A stretch of 64,000 nucleotides of DNA from Rhodococcus koreensis (GTDB lineage Bacteria > Actinomycetota > Actinomycetes > Mycobacteriales > Mycobacteriaceae), in contig NZ_FNSV01000005.1 of the NCBI RefSeq assembly GCF_900105905.1, positions 3,844,001-3,908,000 on the forward strand. The letters are read 5' to 3'. This document shows, piece by piece, positions 1 through 8,146 of this stretch. Within the stretch, counting starts at the first letter, position 1. Each line of letters opens with the position of its first letter. Under the pieces are notes generated by a model. It was not told where the DNA came from. It saw only the letters and a program-made list of their open reading frames with translations, and made no database searches. The position numbers and the translations under genes were made by a program.

Positions 1-628
1 GCCGGACGGTGACGCCGGGCTGGTCCAGAGGCACGAGCAGGAAGCTCAGCCCCTGGTGCCGCTTCGACCCGGGTTCCGTGCGGCACAGCACGAACGCCCA
101 CTGCGCGACGCGCGCGAGCGACGTCCACACCTTCTGGCCGTTGATCACCCACTTGTCGCCGTCGAGTCGTGCGGTGGTCGCGACGTTGGCGAGGTCGGAG
201 CCGGCACCGGGCTCGGAGTAGCCCTGCGCCCACAGTTCGGTGACGGTGTTGATCCCCGGCAGGAAGCGTCGTTTCTGCTCCTCGGTGCCGAACGCGATGA
301 GCGTCGGTCCGAGCAATTCCTCGCCGACGTGACTGACGCGTGCCGGTGCCCCTGCCTTCGCGTATTCCTCGTGGAACACGACCTGCTGAGCCAGCGTCGC
401 TCCGCGCCCGCCGTATTCCTTCGGCCAGCCGAGGCACGTCCATCCGGCGGCCGCCAGGTGCCGGTCCCAGGCGAGCCGTTCCTCGAAGAACTCGTGCTCG
501 CTACCGGGGCCGCCCTTGCCCTTCAGCCGGGCGAAGTCGCCGGTCAGATTGTTTTTCAGCCACGTTCTGACGCTCTCGGCGAAGTCGTCGTCGGTGATCA
601 GCCCGTCCGGGCTCTCGCTCTGGTCCAC
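1..628 (-). CDS. fadE30: Acyl-CoA dehydrogenase, FadE30-like (5' part, cut by window edge)
   Basis: About 209 residues can be read from a GTG start; the rest lies beyond the left edge. The visible part is a typical acyl-CoA dehydrogenase N-terminal domain, with the family motifs WPKEYGGRG, a YSEPGAGSDLA flavin/substrate loop and INGQKVWTS. It is divergent from a FadD3-like ligase across an exact KstR2 box. That is the arrangement of fadE30 and fadD3 in Mycobacterium tuberculosis, so the FadE30 name rests on context as well as family. FadE30 acts on a CoA thioester formed during breakdown of the steroid C/D rings (HIP). The GTG start is the only one seen close to the operator; its ribosome site is weak. 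Confidence 0.85.
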   Translation of the reverse strand, partial: MDQSESPDGLITDDDFAESVRTWLKNNLTGDFARLKGKGGPGSEHEFFEERLAWDRHLAAAGWTCLGWPKEYGGRGATLAQQVVFHEEYAKAGAPARVSHVGEELLGPTLIAFGTEEQKRRFLPGINTVTELWAQGYSEPGAGSDLANVATTARLDGDKWVINGQKVWTSLARVAQWAFVLCRTEPGSKRHQGLSFLLVPLDQPGVTVR

Positions 629-644
629 GTCTGTAAGATAACCT

Positions 645-658
645 ACCAAGCACTTGCT
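645..658. promoter_or_regulatory. KstR2 operator between fadE30 and fadD3
   Basis: The 14 bases ACCAAGCACTTGCT match the published KstR2 consensus AnCAAGnnCTTGnT at every fixed position. The site lies in the 48-bp gap between two divergent starts, so one repressor dimer could control both units. KstR2 is the TetR-family repressor of C/D-ring (HIP) genes, released by HIP-CoA. A wider palindrome (CTACC at 643-647, GGTAG at 660-664) surrounds the core. Confidence 0.88.
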
Positions 659-676
659 AGGTAGGTAGGGAGCCCA

Positions 677-2224
677 GTGACCGAACATCCGAGAACCATC
701 CCGTCCGCCGTCATCCACGCCGCGCGTGCATACGGCGAGCTTCCGGCGGTGTCCGACGGCGACGTCCGTCTGACCTTCACACAACTGCACGACCGTGTCC
801 GCGATTTCGCCGCCGCACTCTGCTCGCAGGACGTGCGGCCCGGCGACCACGTCGCGGTGTGGTCGCCCAACACGTATCACTGGGTGGTCGCCGCGCTCGG
901 CATCCACTACGCCGGCGCGACGCTCGTCCCGATCAACACCCGGTACACCGCACCGGAGACCCTCGACATCCTCGAGCGCACCAAGACGACCGCACTCGTC
1001 GTCGCGGGCAACTTCCTCGGCACCGACCGGTACGCGTCGCTGCGCGACGAGTCGAGCACCCTCGACCTGCCGACGGTCGTCCGCGTACCTGTCGACGGCG
1101 GCGACACCCCGACCCCGGGTGTCGTCGACTTCGACGACTTCCTCGCCCTCGCCGACGAGGACACCCGCGCCGAGGCCGACGCCCGCGCGGCCGCCGTCTC
1201 CCCCGACGACGTCTCCGACGTCATGTTCACGTCGGGCACCACGGGCCGGAGCAAGGGGGTGATGAGCGCGCACCGGCAGTCGGTGGGCATCGCCCGGGCG
1301 TGGGGTGAGTGCGCGGAGGTGACGTCGGACGACAACTACCTCATCATCAACCCGTTCTTCCACACCTTCGGCTACAAGGCCGGGTTCCTGGTGTGCCTGC
1401 TGAACGGGGTCACCGTCGTGCCGATGGCCGTGTTCGACGTCCCCAAGGTGATGGCGACCGTGCACGACGAGCAGATCACGGTGCTGCCCGGCGCCCCCAC
1501 GATCTTCCAGTCGATCCTCGACCACCCCGACCGCCCGAAGTACGACCTGTCCAGCCTGCGGGTCGCGATCACGGGCGCGGCCGCGGTGCCCGTCGCCCTG
1601 GTGGAACGCATGCAGTCGGAACTCAGCTTCGACGCCGTCCTCACCGCCTACGGCCAGACCGAGGCCGTGGTGGTCACCATGTGCCGGACCGACGACGACC
1701 CGGTGACCGTCTCGACCACGTCCGGTCGCGCGATCCCCGGGATGGAGGTCCGGATCGGCGATCACGGCGAGATCCTGGTGCGCGGCGAGAACGTGATGCT
1801 CGGTTACCTCGACGACCCCGAAGCCACCGCCAAGACCATCGACGCCGACGGCTGGCTGCACACCGGCGACGTCGGCACCCTCGACGACCGCGGATACGTC
1901 GACATCACCGACCGTCTCAAGGACATGTACATCTCCGGCGGGTTCAATGTGTATCCCGCTGAGGTGGAGAACGCCCTTGCCAGGCTCGACGGTGTCGCGG
2001 AGTCTGCCGTCATCGGTGTTCCCGACCAGCGGATGGGCGAGGTCGGGCGCGCGTTCGTCGTGGCGAAGGCGGGTACCGCGCTCGCCGAGGCCGACGTGAT
2101 CGCGTTCTGCAAGGAACGCCTCGCCAACTTCAAGGTGCCCCGCTCGGTGCGCTTCGTCGACTCCCTCCCCCGGAACCCCTCCGGGAAGGTCATGAAAAAC
2201 GTTCTGCGTGAGGAGAAGAAATGA
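677..2224 (+). CDS. fadD3: Acyl-CoA synthetase FadD3-like (HIP-CoA ligase)
   Basis: A 515-residue AMP-forming acyl-CoA synthetase of usual length. The phosphate-binding loop FTSGTTGRSKG is near residue 184, the adenylate motif YGQTE near 325, the hinge region DRLKDMYISGG near 412 and the C-terminal catalytic lysine motif NPSGK near 503. GTG start after GTAGGGAG. Position beside a KstR2 box and a FadE30-like gene, and upstream of FadE31-33-like genes, indicates FadD3. That enzyme activates HIP, the bicyclic propionate left after steroid A/B-ring removal, to HIP-CoA, which is also the inducer of the regulon. Substrate is inferred from context. Confidence 0.88.
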   Translation: MTEHPRTIPSAVIHAARAYGELPAVSDGDVRLTFTQLHDRVRDFAAALCSQDVRPGDHVAVWSPNTYHWVVAALGIHYAGATLVPINTRYTAPETLDILERTKTTALVVAGNFLGTDRYASLRDESSTLDLPTVVRVPVDGGDTPTPGVVDFDDFLALADEDTRAEADARAAAVSPDDVSDVMFTSGTTGRSKGVMSAHRQSVGIARAWGECAEVTSDDNYLIINPFFHTFGYKAGFLVCLLNGVTVVPMAVFDVPKVMATVHDEQITVLPGAPTIFQSILDHPDRPKYDLSSLRVAITGAAAVPVALVERMQSELSFDAVLTAYGQTEAVVVTMCRTDDDPVTVSTTSGRAIPGMEVRIGDHGEILVRGENVMLGYLDDPEATAKTIDADGWLHTGDVGTLDDRGYVDITDRLKDMYISGGFNVYPAEVENALARLDGVAESAVIGVPDQRMGEVGRAFVVAKAGTALAEADVIAFCKERLANFKVPRSVRFVDSLPRNPSGKVMKNVLREEKK

Positions 2225-3093
2225 CGGTTCCGGACGAGGGTGACGTCGTCACCTACGACGTGCGCGACGGTGTCGCATTCGTGACGCTCAACCGCCCCGA
2301 CTACCGCAACGCCCAGAACTCGGTGATGACGTACGCGCTCGACGCCGCGTTCGAGCGGGCCGTCGAGGACGACGACGTGAAGGTGATCGTCCTCGCAGGC
2401 AACGGCAAGCACTTCAGCGCCGGGCACGACATCGGCACCCCGGGCCGCGACCATCACGTCCATTACGACAACAAGGCCGTGATGTGGTGGGACCACGTCG
2501 ACAAGCCCGGCGGCGACCAGCGCTACGCCCGCGAGATGGAGGTGTATCTCGGGATGTGCCGTCGCTGGCGCGAGATCCCGAAGCCGACCATCGCGATGAT
2601 CCAGGGCGCCTGCATCGCCGGCGGCCTGATGCTGGCGTGGGTGTGCGACCTGATCGTCGCGTCGGACGACGCCTTCTTCTCCGATCCGGTCGTACGTATG
2701 GGCATCCCCGGAGTCGAGTACTTCGCGCACCCGTGGATGCTCGGACCGCGGTTTGCGAAGGAAATCCTCTTCACCGGCGACCGGTTCACCGCGCAGCGCG
2801 CGTACGAGGTGGGCATGGTCAACCGCGTCGTGCCGCGCGAGGACCTCGAGACGGAGACCCTGGCGATCGCCGGCCGCATCGCCGCGATGCCCCGGTTCGG
2901 TCTCGCGCTCACCAAGAAGGCCGTCAACCAGTGCGAAGACCAGATGGGCATGCGGAACGGCATGGACTCCGTCTTCGGCCTCCACCACTTCGCGCACGCG
3001 CACAACGCGGAGATCGACACCGATCCGCTCGGCGGCATGGACGCCAAGTCGATGGCCGCCAGCGCCCGCAACTCGAACGAAGGAGCCAAGTAA
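2221..3093 (+). CDS. Enoyl-CoA hydratase/isomerase (crotonase) family
   Basis: A 290-residue crotonase fold protein whose ATG overlaps the fadD3 stop (ATGA), so the two are translationally coupled. The oxyanion-hole motifs are visible: GKHFSAGHDIG near residues 62-72 and CIAGGLMLAWVCDLI near 131, followed by DPVVRMGIPGVE. Length is slightly above the family norm of about 260. It sits inside a HIP operon, so it probably hydrates or hydrolyses a CoA intermediate of ring C/D breakdown, but the exact step cannot be assigned. As far as I recall, the M. tuberculosis locus has no crotonase between fadD3 and fadE31. Confidence 0.82.
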   Translation: MTVPDEGDVVTYDVRDGVAFVTLNRPDYRNAQNSVMTYALDAAFERAVEDDDVKVIVLAGNGKHFSAGHDIGTPGRDHHVHYDNKAVMWWDHVDKPGGDQRYAREMEVYLGMCRRWREIPKPTIAMIQGACIAGGLMLAWVCDLIVASDDAFFSDPVVRMGIPGVEYFAHPWMLGPRFAKEILFTGDRFTAQRAYEVGMVNRVVPREDLETETLAIAGRIAAMPRFGLALTKKAVNQCEDQMGMRNGMDSVFGLHHFAHAHNAEIDTDPLGGMDAKSMAASARNSNEGAK

Positions 3094-4254
3094 GTGGATC
3101 TCGAGTTCGACGACGCCACCGTCGCCTTCCGCGAGGAGGTGCGAACCTTTCTGCGCGACAACGTTCCCGCCGAGCCGCTACCGTCGATGGACACCGCGGA
3201 GGGTTTCGAGGCGCACCGCGCGTGGGAACGCACTCTCGCCGACGCCCGGCTGTCCGTGGTGTCGTGGCCGGAGGAACTGGGCGGACGCGACGCGTCGCTG
3301 CTGGAATGGGTGGTGTTCGAGGAGGAGTACTACCGCTCCGGTGCACCCGGACGCGTCAGCCAGAACGGCATCTTCCTGCTCGCCCCGACGCTGTTCGAGC
3401 ACGCGAACGCCGAGCAGCTGGCCCGCATCATGCCGCGGATGGCCCGCGCCGACGACATCTGGGCGCAGGCCTGGTCGGAACCGGAGTCGGGCAGTGACCT
3501 CGCGTCGCTCCGCTCCACCGCCCGCCGTGTCGACGGCGGCTGGGTGCTGAACGGGCAGAAGACGTGGAGCTCCCGCGCGAGCTTTGCTGACTGGGGTTTC
3601 GGGCTGTTCCGGTCCGACCCGGACGCCCAGCGGCACAAGGGCATCACGTACTTCATGTTCGACCTGCGGTCGCAGGGTGTCACCGTCCGCCCGATCGACC
3701 AGCTGGACGGCGAACCCGGGTTCGCGGAAATCTTCCTCGAGGACGTCTTCGTGCCGGACGACCCCGCGAACCCCGGCGAGTCAGGAGTGATCGGCGGTGT
3801 GAACGAGGGCTGGCGGGTCGCGATGAGCACCGCGTCCAACGAGCGCGGACTGTCGCTGCGCAGCCCGGGACGGTTCCTTGCCACGGTGGACCGGCTGGTC
3901 GCGCTGTTCGAGACCTCCGGACGCACCGACGACACCGCGCTGCGCGACCGGGTCGCCGACGCCTGGATCGGTGCCCGCGCGTACCAGCTGAACACGTTCG
4001 GCACCGTCACCCGGCTCGCGGACGGCGGCCAACTCGGGGCCGAGTCGTCGATCAACAAGGTGTTCTGGTCGGAGTGGGACATCACCACGCACGAGACTGC
4101 GCTCGAGCTGCAGGGCGCCTCGGCGGAGCTCGCCGACAACTGGACGGACGGCTACCTGTTCTCCCTGTCCGGCCCGATCTACGCCGGCACCAACGAGATT
4201 CAGAAGAACGTGATCGCCGAGCGCCTGCTCGGCCTACCGAAGGCGGATCGATGA
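3094..4254 (+). CDS. fadE31: Acyl-CoA dehydrogenase, FadE31-like
   Basis: A 386-residue acyl-CoA dehydrogenase with GTG directly after the preceding TAA and GAAGGAG 10 bases upstream. Motifs include WPEELGGRD, the flavin loop WSEPESGSDLA, LNGQKTWSS and a C-terminal GTNEIQKNVIAERLLGL. Order and neighbours match FadE31. In mycobacteria FadE31 pairs with FadE32 or FadE33 into alpha2beta2 enzymes that oxidise steroid-derived CoA esters. The two short FadE genes that follow fit that model. Assignment by synteny is strong; substrate is inferred. Confidence 0.85.
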   Translation: MDLEFDDATVAFREEVRTFLRDNVPAEPLPSMDTAEGFEAHRAWERTLADARLSVVSWPEELGGRDASLLEWVVFEEEYYRSGAPGRVSQNGIFLLAPTLFEHANAEQLARIMPRMARADDIWAQAWSEPESGSDLASLRSTARRVDGGWVLNGQKTWSSRASFADWGFGLFRSDPDAQRHKGITYFMFDLRSQGVTVRPIDQLDGEPGFAEIFLEDVFVPDDPANPGESGVIGGVNEGWRVAMSTASNERGLSLRSPGRFLATVDRLVALFETSGRTDDTALRDRVADAWIGARAYQLNTFGTVTRLADGGQLGAESSINKVFWSEWDITTHETALELQGASAELADNWTDGYLFSLSGPIYAGTNEIQKNVIAERLLGLPKADR

Positions 4255-5219
4255 GATTCACACTCGACTCCTCCCATCAGGACTTCGCGTCCAGCATCGA
4301 CGCACTGCTGTCGAAGGCCGACATGCCGGCGGTGATCCGGTCGTGGAACACCGGCGACACCGGCCCCGGCCTGAAGGTGTGGCAGCGCCTCGCCGAGACG
4401 GGCGTGAACGGATTGCTGGTGTCCGAGGAACACGACGGCCTCGGCGCCGACGCCGTCGACCTCGCGGTGGCCGTCGAACAACTCGGACGCCACGCGGTCC
4501 CCGGCCCGGTGGCCGAGACCGTCGCCGTCGCGCCGGCGCTGCTCGCGCAGGTGTCATCGGACCGGCTGTCGGCGTTGGCTTCCGGTTTGCTCGCCACAGT
4601 CGCCGCCGGCCCGCACGTGCCGTTCGCGGTGGACGCGGACTCGGCCGATCTGGTCCTGCTCGTCGACGGTGCCACCCTGTCTCTCGGACAGGCCGGTGCG
4701 GTGCAGAACTCGGTGGATCAGTCTCGGCGGCTGTTCCCGCTGACCGCCGGCGAGACCCTCGGTGACGTGGACTTCGCACCCGCGTTCGACCTCGGCGCCC
4801 TCGCGACCGCGGCCCAACTGCAGGGACTCGGCCAGACCCTGCTCGACGTCACCACCGACTACGCCAAGCAGCGCAAGCAGTTCGGCAAGCCGATCGGACA
4901 GTTCCAGGCCATCAAACATCACCTGGCGGAAGTGGCTGTCGGGCTGGAGATGTCGCGGCCGCTTCTGCACGGTGCGGCGCTGGCCGTGCGGGACGGCTCC
5001 GCAGACAGTTCCCGGGACGTGTCGGCCGCGAAGGTGGCGTGCGGAGATGCCGCGTACCGGGCCGCGCGGGCGGCGCTGCAGGTACACGGCGCCATCGGGT
5101 ACACCCAGGAGCACGACCTGTCGCTGTGGCTCACCAAGGTCCGGGCACTGATCACCGCCTGGGGCACGCCGGCGTTCCACCGCGGTCGTGTCGTCGACTC
5201 GCTCGTGGAGGCATCATGA
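4251..5219 (+). CDS. fadE32: Acyl-CoA dehydrogenase, FadE32-like
   Basis: A 322-residue acyl-CoA dehydrogenase, shorter than FadE31, starting at an ATG that overlaps the FadE31 stop (ATGA). The middle carries the FAD-contact segment YAKQRKQFGKPIGQFQAIKH and the C-terminus has VHGAIGYTQEHDLSLWL. The short N-terminal and beta domains are typical of the non-homotetrameric actinobacterial FadE proteins, which work only as heteromers. It probably partners the preceding FadE31-like subunit. A longer reading frame extends upstream, but the coupled ATG is clearly the better start. Confidence 0.83.
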   Translation: MRFTLDSSHQDFASSIDALLSKADMPAVIRSWNTGDTGPGLKVWQRLAETGVNGLLVSEEHDGLGADAVDLAVAVEQLGRHAVPGPVAETVAVAPALLAQVSSDRLSALASGLLATVAAGPHVPFAVDADSADLVLLVDGATLSLGQAGAVQNSVDQSRRLFPLTAGETLGDVDFAPAFDLGALATAAQLQGLGQTLLDVTTDYAKQRKQFGKPIGQFQAIKHHLAEVAVGLEMSRPLLHGAALAVRDGSADSSRDVSAAKVACGDAAYRAARAALQVHGAIGYTQEHDLSLWLTKVRALITAWGTPAFHRGRVVDSLVEAS

Positions 5220-6265
5220 GTTTCGACAACGAGGAACGCGCCGCGCTCCGGTCGTCGGTCCGGGACCTGCTCGGCAAGCACTCCGACTCCGCCGCCGTCC
5301 GCCGGGCGATCACCACCGGGCACGGCTACGACGACGCGCTGTGGTCCAGATTGTGCGAGCAGATCGGTGTCGCCGCGCTCGCCATCCCGGAGAAGTACGA
5401 CGGCGTCGGGGCGTCGCTGCTGGAAGTCCATGTGGTGCAGGAAGAACTGGGCCGCACGCTGACGCCGTCGCCGATGCTCGGCAGCGCCGTGCTGGCCGCG
5501 CAGGCGCTGGTGTTGTCGGGGGACGACGACGCGTGCGCCCGGCTGCTCCCCGGCATCGCGGCGGGTTCGGTGGCCGCGCTGTGCTGGGCGGGCCCGGACG
5601 GCTGGTCCGGTTTCGGGGTCACCGCATCGGGCGAGACGCTGTCGGGGACGGCGTCGTACGTGCTCGGCGGTGACGTCGCGGACGTGCTGCTGGTTCTTAC
5701 ATCCGAAGGCCTGTTCGAGGTCGACCCGGCGGCGGACGGCGTGACGCGTCGTCGCGTCCCGGCGATGGACCCGACGCGCGCGCTGTCGGAGGTCGTGTTC
5801 GACGGCGTCGCGGCGCGTAGGCTCGTCTCCCCCACCGACCTCGTCGACCAGTTGCGCACCGTCGCGCTGGTCGCGCTGTCGGCGGAACAGGTCGGCGCGG
5901 CGTCCGCGGCGCTGGAACAGACGGTCGAATATGCGAAGTCGCGCAAGCAGTTCGGGCGCGCCATCGGATCCTTCCAGGCACTGAAACACCGCATGGCCGA
6001 CATGTACGCGCTCGTCGAGACGGCCCGGTCGATGTCGTACGCGGCGGCGCTGTCGGGGACGCACGACGATGCCGTCGTCGCGAAGGTGTACTGCTCGGAG
6101 GCGCTTCAGAACGTCGCGGCCGAGGCCATCCAGCTGCACGGCGGCATCGCCATCACCTGGGAGCACGACGCGCAGTTGTACTTCAAACGCGCGCACGGGA
6201 GCGCGCAGCTCTTCGGGCAGCCGCGCGACTACCTCGCCGAGCTCGCTACCGCCGCCGGACTCTAG
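5216..6265 (+). CDS. fadE33: Acyl-CoA dehydrogenase, FadE33-like
   Basis: A 349-residue acyl-CoA dehydrogenase coupled by ATGA overlap to FadE32. The conserved segment YAKSRKQFGRAIGSFQALKH and the C-terminal LHGGIAITWEHDAQLYFKR are present. It is the last gene of the fadD3 operon and ends just before a strong hairpin. By order it is FadE33, an alternative partner of FadE31 in mycobacteria. The position supports this more than any single motif does. Confidence 0.82.
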   Translation: MSFDNEERAALRSSVRDLLGKHSDSAAVRRAITTGHGYDDALWSRLCEQIGVAALAIPEKYDGVGASLLEVHVVQEELGRTLTPSPMLGSAVLAAQALVLSGDDDACARLLPGIAAGSVAALCWAGPDGWSGFGVTASGETLSGTASYVLGGDVADVLLVLTSEGLFEVDPAADGVTRRRVPAMDPTRALSEVVFDGVAARRLVSPTDLVDQLRTVALVALSAEQVGAASAALEQTVEYAKSRKQFGRAIGSFQALKHRMADMYALVETARSMSYAAALSGTHDDAVVAKVYCSEALQNVAAEAIQLHGGIAITWEHDAQLYFKRAHGSAQLFGQPRDYLAELATAAGL

Positions 6266-6275
6266 GCGGCTCCGC

Positions 6276-6325
6276 CGCCCGTGCGTGGTTCACGAGTCTC
6301 TGCACTCGTCAACCACTCACGGGCG
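6276..6325. terminator. Bidirectional hairpin terminator, repeat type A copy 1
   Basis: The arms 6276-6296 and 6305-6325 pair with two mismatches around an 8-base loop, built on CCCGTG and its partner CACGGG. It lies between two convergent genes and contains the TGA stop of the leftward HAD gene (6317-6319). The same sequence recurs in longer form at 8075-8146, so this is a repeated element and not a chance hairpin. There is no U tract, as is common in actinobacteria. Confidence 0.7.
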
Positions 6326-7129
6326 CAGCCCCTCCAGGTAGCTGGCGACCCCGTCCTCGTCGTTGCTGGGCAGGACGTGGTCGGCGAGGGCGAGAACTTC
6401 GGGCAGCGCGTTGGACGGGCACAGCGCCGTGCCCGCCCATGTCAGCATCGGGACGTCGTTGATGGCGTCCCCGGCGACGGCGACCTCGTCCGTCGAGATC
6501 CCGTCGACGGCGCACAGTTCGGCGAGCGCACTCGCCTTGGACACACCGGACGCCGCCATCTCGACGTACGGCGCACCGGAGTGCGTCAGTTCGACGCCGT
6601 CGACGCCGGCGGCCACCGCCGCGCGGTACAGGTCCGCGCTGGGAACCTCGGGGTGCCGGGCGACGATCTTCACCATCGGCTCGTCGATATCGGGCAGCAG
6701 TTCCGACAGCATCATCTCGTGCGGATGCCGGTGGTGGTCGGCGAACTCGCACAGTGCCGCGTACGCCGGTTCGGCGACGAAGCGCGTCGGGCCGATGTTC
6801 GCGAATACGACACCGGGCATCAGCGTCCGCACCCGGTCCATTGCCGCGGCGGCCGACGCCATCGCGATGGTCGTCGTCGCCGTGATCACCGGGGTGCCGT
6901 CGGCCAGGTCGAGGACGACCGCACCGTTCGCGCAGATCGCCTTGCCGCGGAATCCGCACGACTGCGCGAGTTCGTGCACCGAATGCCGGGCGCGGGCCGT
7001 GGCCCACACCACCTCGACCCCCGACCGTCGGGCATCCTCCATCGCCTGCGCGGTGCGCGGGGAGATCGTGCGGTCCGATCGCAGCAGGGTGCCGTCGAGG
7101 TCCGTCGCCAATAGCCGAATTCGGGTCAC
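6317..7129 (-). CDS. HAD-superfamily hydrolase, Cof/sugar-phosphatase type
   Basis: A 270-residue HAD phosphatase of the Cof type. The catalytic motif I is DLDGT with Asp10 and Asp12, the cap domain is C2-like, and motif IV is GDAINDVPML near the C-terminus. Members dephosphorylate small phosphorylated metabolites in the cytoplasm, often sugar phosphates or flavin precursors; the substrate cannot be predicted. The reading frame is open far upstream, but homology starts at RLLATDLDGT, so the GTG at 7129 is the likely start. GGAG sits directly against it, which is an unusually short spacing. It is divergent from the aldo-keto reductase. Confidence 0.8.
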   Translation of the reverse strand: MTRIRLLATDLDGTLLRSDRTISPRTAQAMEDARRSGVEVVWATARARHSVHELAQSCGFRGKAICANGAVVLDLADGTPVITATTTIAMASAAAAMDRVRTLMPGVVFANIGPTRFVAEPAYAALCEFADHHRHPHEMMLSELLPDIDEPMVKIVARHPEVPSADLYRAAVAAGVDGVELTHSGAPYVEMAASGVSKASALAELCAVDGISTDEVAVAGDAINDVPMLTWAGTALCPSNALPEVLALADHVLPSNDEDGVASYLEGLRP

Positions 7130-7195
7130 CTCCGCATGATGCCAGGCGGCGCATGTACCCCTCACGACCCCATCGCAGTCGATAGCCTGGACAGC

Positions 7196-8077
7196 ATGAG
7201 TCCTCGAGTACCCAGCATCGTGCTGAATTCCGGAACCATCGTCCCCCAGCTCGGCTTGGGGGTCTGGCAGGCCGACAACGACGAGACCGAACACGCCGTC
7301 GGGTTCGCCCTGGACGAGGCGGGCTACCGGCACATCGACACGGCCGCCGCGTACGGCAACGAGGAGGGGGTCGGCCGCGGCATCGCGAACTCGGGAGTCC
7401 CGCGCGAGGACATCTTCCTCACCACCAAGTTGTGGAACTCGGACCAGGGCTACGAGCCGGCGCTGAAAGCGTTCGACGCCAGCCTCGGACGTCTCGGTGT
7501 CGACTACGTCGACCTGTACCTGATCCATTGGCCGCTGCAGGACGACGACCGCATCCTCCGCACGTGGGACGCGCTGGAGAAGATCGCCGAGTCCGGGCGC
7601 GCGAAGGCGATCGGTGTGTGCAATTTCGAACCGCGCCACCTGCAGTTGCTGATCGACCGGGGCGGCGTCGTCCCGGCGGTCGACCAGGTGGAGTTGCACC
7701 CGCATCTGGCCCAGCAGGAGATCCGGACGTACGCGGTCGAGCACGGCATCGCCGTCGAATCGTGGAGCCCGCTCGGCGGCACCAGCAACTCGGGGTGGGG
7801 CGACGACTCGAAGCCGAACGTCCTGCTCACCGATCCGATCATCACGCGCATCGGCGACCGGCACAGTAAGAGCCCTGCCCAGGTGCTGATCCGCTGGCAT
7901 CTGCAGAGCGGGCTGATCGTCATCCCCAAGTCGGTCCACGAGTCGCGGATCCGCGAGAACATCGACGTGTTCGATTTCGAACTCAGCGAGCAGGACCTCA
8001 GCGAGATCGAGACGATGGACGACGGCGCCCGCGTCGGAGCCCACCCGGACGAGTTGAACATCGGCGCCCCGGAATAG
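7196..8077 (+). CDS. Aldo/keto reductase, AKR5-like
   Basis: A 293-residue NADPH-dependent oxidoreductase with the full catalytic tetrad: Asp48 and Tyr53 in GYRHIDTAAAYGNE, Lys78 in TTKLWN and His111 in LIHWPL. The cofactor motif IPKS is near the C-terminus. Length matches the 2,5-diketo-gluconate-reductase-like AKR5 group, broad reductases of aldehydes and ketones. The ATG at 7196 is preferred over an upstream frame extension because it begins the conserved beta-hairpin region. Its TAG stop forms part of the hairpin that separates it from the convergent P450 gene. Physiological substrate unknown. Confidence 0.87.
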   Translation: MSPRVPSIVLNSGTIVPQLGLGVWQADNDETEHAVGFALDEAGYRHIDTAAAYGNEEGVGRGIANSGVPREDIFLTTKLWNSDQGYEPALKAFDASLGRLGVDYVDLYLIHWPLQDDDRILRTWDALEKIAESGRAKAIGVCNFEPRHLQLLIDRGGVVPAVDQVELHPHLAQQEIRTYAVEHGIAVESWSPLGGTSNSGWGDDSKPNVLLTDPIITRIGDRHSKSPAQVLIRWHLQSGLIVIPKSVHESRIRENIDVFDFELSEQDLSEIETMDDGARVGAHPDELNIGAPE

Positions 8078-8146
8078 GCGCTTCGCGCCCGTGCGCGGTT
8101 AGCGAGTCCAGAGACTCCTCAACCACTCACGGGCGCGAAGCGCCTA
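8075..8146. terminator. Bidirectional hairpin terminator, repeat type A copy 2, containing both stop codons
   Basis: Arms of 26 bases (8075-8100 and 8121-8146) pair with two mismatches around a 20-base loop. The left arm begins with the TAG of the aldo-keto reductase and the right arm ends with the CTA that is the TAG of the P450 gene. Both convergent genes therefore stop inside one stem. The CCCGTG..GGTT / AACCACTCACGGG core is shared with 6276-6325. Confidence 0.8.

Noticed and set aside
4919..6196. Long minus-strand frames opposite the fadE genes
   Set aside because: Codon bias and motifs clearly favour the plus-strand FadE proteins.
7130..8044. Long minus-strand frame extending the HAD gene to 575 codons
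   Set aside because: The extra N-terminal part is antisense to the aldo-keto reductase and has no family character; homology begins at the HAD motif.
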